The position numbers were made by a program, and so were the translations under genes. Shown here piece after piece: positions 41,217 to 51,766 of a stretch of DNA of 64,000 bases. Position 1 is the first letter of the stretch; the number at the start of each line of letters is the position of its first letter. Source of the DNA: Bombyx mori (lineage: Eukaryota; Arthropoda; Insecta; Lepidoptera; Bombycidae); contig NC_085129.1 in the NCBI RefSeq assembly GCF_030269925.1, positions 12,267,501-12,331,500 on the forward strand, given 5' to 3'. The notes beneath the pieces are model-generated. The model saw only the letters and a list, made by a program, of their open reading frames with translations, was not told the DNA's origin and made no database searches.

Positions 41217-43559
41217 TTACTTCGGGAAATATTTCTGGCATTCCGTCATGTGATCTTTGAAAGCTTTGCAATCGTCGGTTGTATTCCACTTCTCGTCTGG
41301 ACATTCCTGAAATACATATAGCATTCTATGTATTGTATATGTTAATTTCTTAGCACGGATAACGGATCACGCATAAGTTTTTGGAACGAAGTTCCTTATC
41401 GCGCGTTGTGAAAGGGGGCTAGACGGAAAAAATTCTTACGAAAAGTTGTCACGACACTTTTTAGATCCGTCATTCTGACCAATCAACGTGTAGGCGCTTA
41501 TCACGTGACATTACTCGTATCCGATTGGTCCGCGTAATGAGTACAGTTTCTCGAGATAGCGTTTCAACAATAGTAATTTAGTTCATAGTATTGTTTTTTT
41601 CTTCTTCATAATGCCGTAATTTATTATTATAACTTAAAAAAAAATTACAATTCCTTCACTAATTAATCGAAAGGAACTTCGTTCCATCCGGGCGTCCCTT
41701 GACACCTCTGAAGTTTTTTTAAGATTAGATTGGTTAATTAGTTTGGTGATGTTAGCGGTAGGCAGCGGCTTGGCTCTGCCCCTGGCATTGCTGAAGTCCA
41801 TGGGCGATGGTAACCACTAATCATCAGGTGGGCCGTGCGCTCGTCTGCCTACAAAGGCCAAAAAAAAATTGCCAATTCTTTCATATGTTCTCTATATCTA
41901 GGTTTACTATAAAATAGCACCTAGTATACTCACCATTAATAACACAGTTCCAATACAGAGCGTCATTCTATTAGCAAGGCAGATTTGTGGAGGTCCAGGA
42001 AGATCTTCTCGCAAGCACTCCTTAGCTTTCTCCACGGAGGATTTGAAGCTAGGGTTTTTCTCAATGTACTTATCCAGTAAGCTTTTGATGGCTTCAATGT
42101 CAGGAGTTTCGTCATTTTTCAGTAAATTGTATTTCTTTAAAAGGCAGTTTTGTTTCGAGCACTGAAGATTAAAATTTAACTATAGTTTTTAAAAGAATGT
42201 AACGAAATTCTGATCGAACAATGCGTATCTCGGCCGTACAATATACTATTCAATTGCTTGAGATATACTAAAATTATGAACACAATTGAAGAGAATAAGT
42301 AAAAAAAATACAAATATATCACAGATACATACTGGTGGTAGGACCTCTTGTGAGTCTGCACGGGTAGGTACCACCACCCTGCCTATTTCTGCCGCGAAGC
42401 AGTAATGCGTTTCGGTTTGAAGGATGGGGCAGCCGTTGTAACTATACTGAGACCTTAGAACTCATATCTCAAGGTGGGTGGCGGCATTTACGTTGTAGAT
42501 GTCTATGGGCTCCAGTAACAACTTAACAGCAGGTGGACTGTGAGCTTTGTCACCTTTTTAAGCAATGAAAAAAAAAAAAAAGATGCATCACAAATCTCAT
42601 CGACTGTATAGAAAACGGAAATTAAGCTAAACCACTCACGTCGGGCGGTCCTCTTTCTGATCCAGGTTTCTCGATGCCACACTCAATAAAATCTGCTTCT
42701 TTGAAGAACGGTTCAGATATACAGCATTCGTTAGGATTTTTCTGGCATTAAAATAAAACGTTATCAGATATTTTAATAAATTGATATGATAAAGTATGAT
42801 TTATTCTCAAGTCTTCTAAAATACTTACTACACGCGGTGGCGATTTACATTTTTCGGGAGCATCCTTTAAAAATGGCGGTAATCCCGGAGGATCCTCTGC
42901 TGATATTGCCTAAAATTAATCATTTATCATAATGTTATGTATGAATAATAACTTGAAATAGAAACTAATAGAAACTTGTGTACAGAAAATAAATATCCTA
43001 CGGTATTTTTTTGGCGAGTTAAGCGCTGTATGCGTTTGTCTGTATATAGTATCGGTTTTTCGTTTCATCGAATTTCAAATCACGACGGGACTAAAGAAGT
43101 TTTCATTTAAAATTAAAGACTAGCTTGGTGCTAGAAAATAGTGAGATTATAATATTGGAAACTAAGCAGTTATTCATTAATAGCGACGTATACGATACAT
43201 ATATAATTCTCCAATATTTAATTTGAATAAGCCGAAGTGCTCGTTATTGTTACTCAAACACAATTCTAACGTAAAATATTTATTGCTATGCTAAGCTAAA
43301 ATAGATTTCAATCTCTTGGTCTTTATCCATAAAATTAAGCACGAAATATTGTTTTTAAATAAACTCTAACGCTTTATTTTGCTTTTTTTTTTGAGAATAA
43401 TTTGGTGTGAAATAAATACTCGAATGACTAAAGCAACTGACTGAATTTTTCTTGATCACAAAAAATCGGAGGAATAGTTTAACAACTTAGTATATATAAT
43501 ATTTTACTTCTCACCTGCAAAACAGCTAGAATGACGAAGACACAAGCGTACCCCATCAT
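41217..43559 (-). CDS. OBP-b, Plus-C-type odorant-binding protein, five exons
   Basis: Exons on the minus strand: 43559-43515 (signal MMGYACVFVILAVLQ), 42909-42829, 42741-42640, 42161-41934 and 41306-41217, with consensus gt/ag borders and all introns phase 0. The product is 181 residues with 12 cysteines in the mature part: EKCKSP in exon 2; NECC and IECG in exon 3; CSKQNC, KEC and a Cx7C pair (CLANRMTLC) in exon 4; ECPDEKW, DDC and TEC in exon 5. The CC pair and the extra C-terminal cysteines define the Plus-C group. Secreted ligand carrier; ligand and tissue unknown. Intron 3 holds a SINE and intron 4 a LINE-A 3' end. Confidence 0.87.
41756..41868 (+). mobile_element. LINE-A 3' fragment in OBP-b intron 4
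   Basis: LINE-A terminus with A-rich end, antisense to the host gene. Confidence 0.85.
42331..42581 (+). mobile_element. Bm1-like SINE in OBP-b intron 3
   Basis: Complete body and long A-run, antisense to the host gene. Confidence 0.9.
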
Positions 43560-43599
43560 TGTGAGGGTATTATGATGGCGTGACATCAACCATCATTAG

Positions 43600-43606
43600 T
43601 TTTATA
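43600..43606 (-). promoter_or_regulatory. TATA box of OBP-b
   Basis: tataaaa on the minus strand about 42-48 nt 5' of the OBP-b ATG, giving a short 5' UTR. Confidence 0.6.
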
Positions 43607-43729
43607 GGCAGCCAACAGCCGTGACTATTGTTCGTAGGGAAACAATCAAGGTGTCTCCATCCATGCAGACATGGGAAATCGTAGAAGTGTTTGTCCATTG
43701 ATGGATTTTTTTGGTCGTGTTCGTTAATA

Positions 43730-44689
43730 CGTAGGTGAGCTAAGTACTTTAAGTTTCGTCCCCGTGCGTAGGGGCAGGGTATGTGGGACTGGACGGTCCG
43801 CAGAATTTGGGAGCGGACCGCAGGCTCAAGTGTGGTATTTAAGGCCCTATCCTGCACTCTCGTCCAAGCGTCGATCCCCTTACTCGGGCGAGGTAAGAAG
43901 GCCACCGCGGTCAAATCTTCAACCTGCAATAGCGCAGCTCACCCCAAGACGCCCGGTCGACGGAGCCTTTGAGACGAATCGAAGGCTTTGGAACTTCGCC
44001 CATCTCGGTTCGGCGGCCCAGGGGGTACCGCTGGTATTCCGGGATACCCTGCTTGGTCAGAACCAGTCTGCCGAGTCAGGACAACATACACTACAAATCG
44101 GTCGCTTTTTGATGATTTTACTACTGGGTGGAGCGCTAGAGTCCAAACAAGACGCGTCGCTGCCGAGTATCGTAGTAGTATGGTTGGCAGTGACAGGTCC
44201 TCTCCCACTACGTCGAGGCGTCGCGCTGCTCTCAGAATCTAGAACAGCGCGTCAATGTATATTCGTCGATGTCCTCGTAGCGGTCATCTCAGTGGTGGCA
44301 CTGCGCCGTCGGTTCCTTTGGGCAACCGGTGTAGGTGCCGGCCGAAATAGTAGCCGTAAGCACTTGCGTCAGTAGGAAGGCGAGGCGTACTCAGTCGCAG
44401 CCCACCCAGTCTGCGAGGGCGCCAATCGGCGAGACCACGAGTACGAACTGTGTCCGACTGAGGTGTCTGAGGATGAGGAGGTCTTTTGCCGTGGCGGAGT
44501 GGTTCAAATTTCCTCCTAGAAAGCGATGGATATGTTTCATTACGGGGTAAGGTCCATCACTCCCTTCTCTGTCGGGCCATGCGGCTTATTGATGGCCTCG
44601 GCGGAAACAAAGGTTGCTGCGGTCTACTGTCGAGGGGCAATTGGCAAGACCATGATCGATGCTGCAACACTCAATCTCGATCACCTCAA
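43730..44689 (+). other. GC-rich block, probably retroelement-derived
   Basis: About 1 kb with much higher GC than its surroundings, like the LINE leaders at 4-4.6 and 8-8.6 kb. Several long open frames overlap on both strands and none shows a domain I recognise. It runs directly into a LINE-B 3' copy, so it may be the 5' part of another element or a chimeric insertion. Confidence 0.45.
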
Positions 44690-45225
44690 TCCCGATTCTG
44701 CAGGATAGCCGTCGGAGCACCATGTTTCCTGAGGAACGTAGATCTCCACGATGACCTGGAGTTCGACCCTGTCAGTAGGTATCTACAGTCGGCATCATTG
44801 CGCCACTTTGAGAAGGGGGCACGACATGAGAACCCTCTTGTCGTGGCCGCTGGAAACTACATACCCGATCCTGTAGACCGAATGATAAACAGTCGATGTC
44901 GCCCAAAGCACGTCATTACGGATCCTCCCGATTTATTAACGGTGCTTTTAGGCACCACAAGCACCGGTCACCGTCCCCGTCGAACCCGTCGCTTGCGACG
45001 AAGGGCTCGACAAGCGAATTAACCCATAGACACAGCCCACTGAGTTTCTCGCCGGATCTTCTCAGTGGGTCGCGTTTCCGATCCGGTGATAGATTCTGCG
45101 AAGCACTGCTCTTGCTAGGGTCAGTGTTAGCAACTCTCCGGTTTGAGCCCCGTGAGCTCACCTACACACGTTAGGGTGAAGCTGAAATAGCCTCTCAAGG
45201 CTATCAGCATAGGTAGGAAAAAAAA
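44690..45225 (+). pseudogene. LINE-B 3' copy (ORF2 C-terminus and 3' UTR)
   Basis: Matches LINE-B from about 12815 to its poly(A). The last ~110 codons of ORF2 are still open to the stop at 45020-45022, with substitutions. The A-tail is interrupted by G. 5'-truncated dead copy. Confidence 0.88.
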
Positions 45226-45742
45226 GAAAAAAAGAAAAGCAACACCGTAGACAACGCCACGGCCTGGCTTGCAACAGCTGCACGTGGGAAACTATCCATC
45301 CCGCGCGCAGTTATCCTGGGATGGTATAGCACCGTGCTGTATTTTTTTGTAATTATCCTTAAAGTTGAATTTGTAAAGTGTTGAAAAATAATTAATAAGT
45401 TTTATCTAAAAAACAAGCGATTGCATTTACCTAAAAGTTGTATCCTCGAACCCAAAAATAATCATGCACTGCAATTTTTCCTCTGAGAGCCTTAAAACGT
45501 GTAGGCACAAATGAATTCAAGCCTGATTTGTTTATTCTCTCATAAAAACGTTAATTGTAAAATCAACACATTTTTAAATTAAATACAAAATTTTATATAT
45601 TATTATGAAGAACCTACATAATGATGTGTTTTTAGATAAGGTACGACCTCATTATTGTGGCACTAGGGAATCTAGTTCCGTGTATGTATGTACATTCACT
45701 GCACACATAGCAGTGAGCTTCTAAGATAATTCCTAAGATTTT
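45226..45742. other. unassigned DNA
   Basis: The first ~110 bp (to ~45340) are GC-rich like the block at 43730-44689 and may be its continuation, interrupted by the LINE-B copy. The rest is AT-rich with nothing recognised. Confidence 0.4.
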
Positions 45743-45988
45743 TCCTGGTAGTGGGACGTCTTGTGAGTCAGTATGGGTAGGTACCACTACCCTGCCTATT
45801 CTTGCCACGAACCAGTAATGCATCCGGATCCGAAAGTTGGGGCCGTTGGGGCGCCGTTGTGCTATAGAACTGATCCCTAGATCTCAAGATAGATGGCGAC
45901 ATTTACTTTATTGATGTCTATGGACTCCGGTAATCAATTAGCGCCAGGTGGGCAGTGAGTTTATTCACTAGTCTAAGCAATAAATAAA
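45743..45988 (+). mobile_element. diverged Bm1-like SINE
   Basis: Body recognisable throughout with many substitutions. Confidence 0.8.
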
Positions 45989-46023
45989 TTGTCAAATATA
46001 ATCTGCATCTGTGATATTGAATG

Positions 46024-46200
46024 CTTTTTTTATTGCCCTTGTAGGCGGACGAACATACCACCTGATGCTGAGTGGTTTGCGTCGCCCATGGACTTCAGCA
46101 ATGCCAGGGGCAGAGCCAAGCCGCTGCCTACCGTTTAGCCTCATTTTAAGAAGGACATGTCATAGCGCTCTGGCGGTGTTCAGTAGAAAAACAATGGTCC
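46024..46200 (-). mobile_element. LINE-A 3' fragment
   Basis: Minus-strand LINE-A terminus including the gacatgtccttctt-type segment of the ORF end. Confidence 0.8.
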
Positions 46201-46301
46201 ATCTGATTAATAAGTGTCTGTTGGAGTCCAGAATTATAAGTACATTATGAGTCGGCACTTGAGGAACATCTTGCGTATTGCTACAGCGATACAGTCACGC
46301 G

Positions 46302-46425
46302 TTCCGGCCTTAAGAGTGGGATACTCGTTATATAATACGATTGAGACTTCGACATCCTGTTTCAGGGTAGATGGTATTCACGCTGTGGAGTTTATGAGCC
46401 TGGTGACCAATTAACGCTATACCGC
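46302..46425 (+). mobile_element. very old SINE-like fragment
   Basis: Weakly matches the middle and 3' part of the SINE body. Confidence 0.35.
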
Positions 46426-46462
46426 TGTTGCTTACCTTGAGGTTTGAGATATAAGGTACTTT

Positions 46463-46640
46463 TTTCCTACTTAATCGTTGGTAGTCTAAGGTGCTATTCT
46501 AACTACGCGGGGATCGATAGGTGAGCTCACGTGGCTCAGCCTGGGATCGTCGTCGTAATCGATGAGCTCGACGAGGACGGGAGCGGTGCTTGGAGAGCCG
46601 AAGAGGACCGAGAGTGGATTGGGAGTATTCGATAGGACAT
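46463..46640 (-). mobile_element. LINE-B 3' UTR fragment
   Basis: On the plus strand it starts tttttcctacttaatcgttg, the complement of the LINE-B tail, and then diverges. Confidence 0.6.
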
Positions 46641-46949
46641 GCTTAGGGCGGTTTCGCGCTACCACGAAACAGTGTAAAGTAAAGTAGGTTCTGCTTCACA
46701 GAATCGTAATGATGACTATACATACAAATGGTATTTGACAGGACATGTTCTCATCCATAAATTCGGCAGAAGCGTCTAAGTAAGTCAATGCTTCAACGAA
46801 ATCTGTAGGATTACAGGGTTGACTCGTTACCGGGATGTGTGGTGTATTTAAAAGATTGTTGGCTTATACTATCCAGTAATGTTCACAAATTAGGATAGCA
46901 ATCTAGGTCGATTATCCACTGTTTTAATGTCAAAAATAACTGTCATATT

Positions 46950-47215
46950 ATCTGGTACCGCTGCGTTCATCGACAGTGCGTTTCCTAAGATCTTTTTTGC
47001 CACGTACCATCCGGCTTTGGAATGAACTCCCTTCCACTGTGTTTTCCGAGCGGTATGACATGTCCTTCTTCAAACGAGGCTTGCGGAGAGTACTTAATGG
47101 TAGGCAGCGGCTTGGCTCTGCCCCTGGCATTGCTGTCGTCCATGACCGAAGGTGAGCACTTACGATCAGATGGCCCATATGCTCGTCTGCCTACAAAGGC
47201 AATAAAAATAAAATA
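46950..47215 (+). mobile_element. LINE-A 3' copy with ORF end
   Basis: Covers the last ~50 codons of the LINE-A ORF (the ttttttgccacgtaccatcc region) plus the 3' UTR and an aataaaataaaat tail. 5'-truncated. Confidence 0.85.
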
Positions 47216-47446
47216 AAATTTCATGTTAGGGCATGACAGCACGCCGAAATGCAGTCACTTGACCTCTGACCGGATAAGGTCACGTGGTCGCTCGCTGGCT
47301 AGTCTTTGTCGTGTTCGTGGTACGAGATATCAGGATAATGCAAATTCCGGTCAAAGTCGACCTGCTAGACATCATGGTACAGCCGCAGGTTGAATATGAA
47401 AACGGTGAGAAATATCAAATCGAAACCCAAAGCTATTTTTTTATTA

Positions 47447-47684
47447 TTTTTTTATTGCTTAGATGTGGGGACGAGCTTACAGCCCACCTGGTGTTAAGTG
47501 GTTACTGGAGCCCATAGACATTTACAACGTAAATGCGTCACACACCTTGCGATATAAGTTCTAAGGTCTCAAGTATACTTACAACGACCCACCCTTCAAA
47601 CCGAAACGCATTACTGCTTCACGGCAGAAATAGGCAGGGTGGTGGTACCTACCCGCGCGGACTCACAAGAGGTCCTACCACCAG
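47447..47684 (-). mobile_element. Bm1-like SINE
   Basis: Body on the minus strand with a small deletion in the gggtggggcagccg region. Confidence 0.88.
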
Positions 47685-47965
47685 TATGTGCTTGCGTTTG
47701 TTCCCGTAGTAATAATGAATGTTCTGCAACTGAAACGATAATCACAAATTAAACGGCATTCAGTTATATGATTATTGCACGGCTAAATTCACGAATTTAT
47801 CGTAAAATGAAATAGTACATTAAAGCAAAATCCAATCCATTATTTATTTAGGCGTTTCCTGTTGCTAAATTTACGTGTTACGTAGTCATAATGCAATATT
47901 ATAATGATCGGTGATTTTCAATGTGGTTTCGTGCGAATTTTCCGCATGAATCTGAGTTTTGAATT

Positions 47966-48087
47966 TTTTTATTTTTTTTTATTGACCTTGTAGGCACAAA
48001 CGAGCACACGCTCTGGTCCTGTCCTGATGGTGAGTGGTTACCCATGGACGTCATCAATGCCAGGGGCAGAGCCAAGCCGCTGCCTCC
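47966..48087 (-). mobile_element. LINE-A 3' fragment
   Basis: Diverged LINE-A terminus with a poly(A) end on the minus strand. Confidence 0.75.
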
Positions 48088-48112
48088 CGAAATGTAAAGG
48101 TCACACTTAAGT

Positions 48113-48188
48113 ACCCGATGGGCTCCGGTAACCACTTAGCACCAGGTGGGTCGTGAGTTCGTCCACCCACTTAAACAATGAAAAAAGA
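48113..48188 (+). mobile_element. SINE 3' fragment
   Basis: Last ~75 bp of the SINE body plus A-tail. Confidence 0.7.
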
Positions 48189-48376
48189 AAGTAGAAGTAG
48201 TTAAGTTCTTTCTTGTGTGTCATGAAATACGCGTGTAGAGTTATAGCAAAATCTGCTTTGTGTGTATTTACTCTAATGTTATAGAATGCTAACGGTCTTC
48301 GAAGATATTTTTTTGCTAATGACGGATACAATTGGTGCAGATATGAGCTACTCTCTAACGCTCACGGGCATATTCG

Positions 48377-48512
48377 GTACCACCATATTCCCGTTTCTAC
48401 CGCGGAGCAGTTATTCGTCGATTGTGGCATTCGCTATTTGATGTCCGTGGGCTCCGGTAATCACTTAATACCAGATGATCAGTAAGCTTGTTCACCTGCG
48501 TGAAGCAATAAG
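48377..48512 (+). mobile_element. old SINE fragment
   Basis: Diverged body from ggtaccaccatattcccgtt to gaagcaataag. Confidence 0.6.
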
Positions 48513-49263
48513 AACAAATTAATTGAACTTTTTTTTGAATTATTGTAAAGTAAAACCTTCATAGTCTAAAACTCTTTAGTTTTCTAAAAAGGATTTTCTT
48601 TATGTCATTCAGTGAAATTTGACATTCAGTATAATCTATGGTTCAGTTTGTTTAAAATTATTGATTAGACTTTTTGGCAGGAACGCGAGGAGTGAAGTTG
48701 TGTGATTTGTTTTATTTTGTCTATTTAGTGTTTCTTCGGGTTTAAATGTGTAATAATAGTGGTTTATTAACTGTTTAATATCTGTGAAAGTGCACAAATG
48801 TGGGAAAATGAAACAAAGCCGCTGGACGTAACTTCTCGGGATCCTCCAAAAAGTCCACTCAAAAAATCTTAGTAAATGACCACCATTTTACTGAGATTAT
48901 ATTTCATCTCATTTCATTTCATTTAATTTCATCCCAGTTGATTAATGTCTCAAATTAATCATCTTCATATCATTTTACTTCATAATATCATTTTTCATAA
49001 AAATATGAATATAAATTAAAATAAGACATGACTTAAAGGTCTCAGTTACCAGGTCATAAAATCCCATAAAAAAATTTATTGATTTTATTCGATTAAGGGC
49101 TTTAAATGCTGTTTTCTCATTATAGGTACACATAACAGAAAACGCAATCAAGTCTTTTATTGCTTATTTATTCTGGAATATCCAATATCATTATATAATT
49201 ATAACACTATTTTTTCGACAATTCAAAAACCCGAATTATCGGTAATTTAGTGAAAATAACATT
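48513..49263. other. non-coding DNA
   Basis: Includes a short catttcatttcattt-type repeat near 48900-48930. No gene seen. Confidence 0.4.
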
Positions 49264-49432
49264 TTAATGATCAACAAACATGAATAACAAAGACAATAAG
49301 CCGTAAGTGTGACGGATGTCCTCAAGGAAATCCATCACGCCTGGTGAATCAGTGTCAAGTGCTCTCAGGGCCTTGAGTTTACAATTGACCACACTTAATC
49401 GACCTCTCAACATTAACATTGCCTATCGTATA
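49264..49432 (-). other. short open frame with a FLEDIR motif, copy 1
   Basis: The minus strand is open for ~50 codons (start about 49424) and reads KALRALDTDSPGVMDFLEDI in its middle, ending VDH before the stop. A related nucleotide segment with DFLEDIRYIDTM lies at 50540-50615 on the same strand. The family is not recognised. It may be an exon of an unidentified gene between OBP-b and OBP-c. Confidence 0.35.
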
Positions 49433-49754
49433 TTAAGGTATTTGATTGGTGAGAATTAAAACCAAAATTACCAGGCCTGGTGTTGTTTAACTGTTGCTTG
49501 AAATGTGAGACCTCGATCATTGGCCAATGCTCATAGAACGCATAGAACAATGAACTATCGGCGTGTTTACGCTTTCCTCAGACAGTTCTATAGATAATTA
49601 CAATCTAAGAACGCATATTATGATGGTCTTTGACATTGATTTGTATAAAACAAATATTCTGTATATAACAAAACTGTCAATAATTTCTAATAGATAATTT
49701 TCAATACCTTAGTATCACTAATAATAATAAAATTATTATATTCTTATTATATTT

Positions 49755-49805
49755 ATGCTGGATTAGATGGGTCGACGGCATATCCAGTGTTAAGTGGTTA
49801 CTTAA
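49755..49805 (-). mobile_element. SINE scrap
   Basis: Short match to the SINE 3' end (ccagtgttaagtggttact). Confidence 0.45.
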
Positions 49806-50176
49806 AACGCCCTAACGTCAGTACCAAGCAAAACAATGCTACGGTTAAATGGGATTCTTGCCATTATAGTTTTAGAAGGGCAAAAGAGTGCAATGTCCTC
49901 TTGTTGATATTGACAACCCTGCCAATGCCGGTCTCAAGCCCGCATGAGAAAAGAAGAGGGTTGAGTTGGAGTTAGACCTTTCCACCGTAAAACAGTCAAC
50001 GCCAAATATCTGGCGGCAGTTAATTAGCCGAACCCAAATAAGTCTTCAGCGGCCTCGAAGAACTAAATCTCTTCCAAAAACACTGCCGTGGAAGGACGCG
50101 GGACCCCACTATCTGCATTTTCCTAAGAAAACCTCATGACGCCTCAGCATTGAGGACTATTGACGCAAAGACTCTT
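49806..50176. other. unassigned, possibly retroelement-derived DNA
   Basis: GC content rises and a short frame is open at its start (to 49975), but I recognise no domain. Confidence 0.3.
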
Positions 50177-50421
50177 ACTGGTGGTAGGACCTCTTGAGAC
50201 TCCGCGCGGGTAGGTAACACCACCCCGCTTATTTCTGCCGTGAAGCAGTAATGCGTTTCGGTTTGAAAGGTGGGGTAGCCGCTGTAACTATACTTGAGAC
50301 CTTAGAACTTATGTCTCAAGGTGGATGGCGCATTTACGTTGTAGATGTCTATGGGCTCCAGTAACCACTTAACACCAGGTGGACTGTGAGCTCGTCCACC
50401 CACCTAAGCAATAAAAAAAAA
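50177..50421 (+). mobile_element. Bm1-like SINE
   Basis: Complete body with A-rich tail. Confidence 0.9.
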
Positions 50422-50539
50422 GAAAAAAAAGCCTATTTGACCAAATAACTTGAGACCGCTTTGTAGTCAAAGTAATGAAGACATAAAAATCTTCTCTTGA
50501 AATATTAAAATATAAAAACAAATATATAATAAACTATGT

Positions 50540-50615
50540 GACTAGTTCAAACAAAGCATGGTGTCAATGTAACGGATGTCTTCAAGGAAATCAGGCCTGG
50601 TCACCAAGCATGAAG
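50540..50615 (-). other. FLEDIR segment, copy 2
   Basis: Shares ccaggc...gatttccttga.gacatccgt with copy 1 at 49264-49432 and is open only briefly (stop after MLCLN). It looks like a degraded or partial duplicate. Confidence 0.35.
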
Positions 50616-50772
50616 TTTTATTACGACCTTCTAGACTTCTCTTTGTATTAGTCCAAACTAGTTCGGTATGCATTCGTCGACAAATATCTGTCAGATAATT
50701 AAGTGTTTTCGGCTTTTAATTAACAAATATCACGCTTAGAGAACTTATAACATTGTGATAAATTTAGAACAA

Positions 50773-51041
50773 ATAGTGGTCGACCGAAATTCGACCATAA
50801 TTAGTTTAAATTAATTTGAACATTATTATGGTTCTATTGTCAAAGACTATACTTTTAAAATCACAGCCATTTCGCCAAGGCTACACTATATACAATGAAT
50901 ATTAATGACAAACAATATTAATCTATTCTCAATTTGACGGAAGACTTTAACAATTAACATTCTTCACTCCTTCTCTATATTATTATTCTCTATAAGTGTG
51001 GGAAATTTCATACTATTCCGTCTACGCAATTTTCGTATTAT
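50773..51041 (-). mobile_element. Helitron-like H-A, truncated
   Basis: The CTAG-side hairpin is diverged and the TC end is missing. The interior matches the H-A family. Confidence 0.6.
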
Positions 51042-51183
51042 TAAAGAACAATAAAACATTGTTTTTAACGCCATCTCTTAAGTATCCGAGTTAAATAAAT
51101 TGCTTATAGTAATGTTGGCAGCGCCATCGACATGTCATTAAATGAAAAATTCGACATAACGTCTCGCAGTAACGCAACGTGAT

Positions 51184-51475
51184 TTTTTTCCTACCTATTC
51201 GTTGGTAGCCTATCGGGGCATTCCAGCTACGCGCGGACAGGTAGGTAAGCTCACGGGCTCAAGCTGAGAGAATTTGCTAACACTAGCCCTAGCAAGAGTA
51301 AACCTTCGCAAAATCTACCACCGGATCGGAATCGCGACCCAATGAGAAGATCCGGCGAGAAGCTCAGTGGGAAAATTTTAGTGAGCTACTCGTAGGCCGT
51401 ACTCTTCGCAGAATTACCACCGGATCGGAATCGCGACCCACTGAGAAGATCCGGCGAGAAACTCAGTGGGCTAGA
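51184..51475 (-). mobile_element. LINE-B 3' UTR fragment with internal duplication
   Basis: Minus-strand LINE-B tail. A ~70-bp segment (accaccggatcggaatcgcg to aactcagtggg) occurs twice, at about 51303-51375 and 51402-51470. Confidence 0.8.
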
Positions 51476-51714
51476 GATCGGGCTCGGACTCATGATTGCT
51501 GGTTGGCGTACACCATACCACTTGTAAATAAACAAACAAAATCTATAACGGGAGCAGCTATTGAGAGGTACTTACCTAGGTACATGCTTAGACCCCAATA
51601 AAAACAAAAGTTTTTTAAAAATTGGATCCGACTTTTTGCGTCTTTAATCCATAAATACAGCATTGAATAAATGTGACAAACAAAAAACTTCGACTTAAAC
51701 TAATTGTAAATTCG

Positions 51715-51720
51715 TTTATT
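51715..51720 (-). terminator. candidate OBP-c poly(A) signal
   Basis: AATAAA on the minus strand 47 nt after the OBP-c stop codon. Confidence 0.55.
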
Positions 51721-51766
51721 TAAAAATAATTCAACCGTTACAATGGAATTGTTAGAGTGTTCGCTT

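Noticed and set aside
43764..44375. 203-codon frame as a host gene
   Set aside because: It lies in the GC-rich retroelement-like block with competing frames on both strands and no domain or splice evidence.
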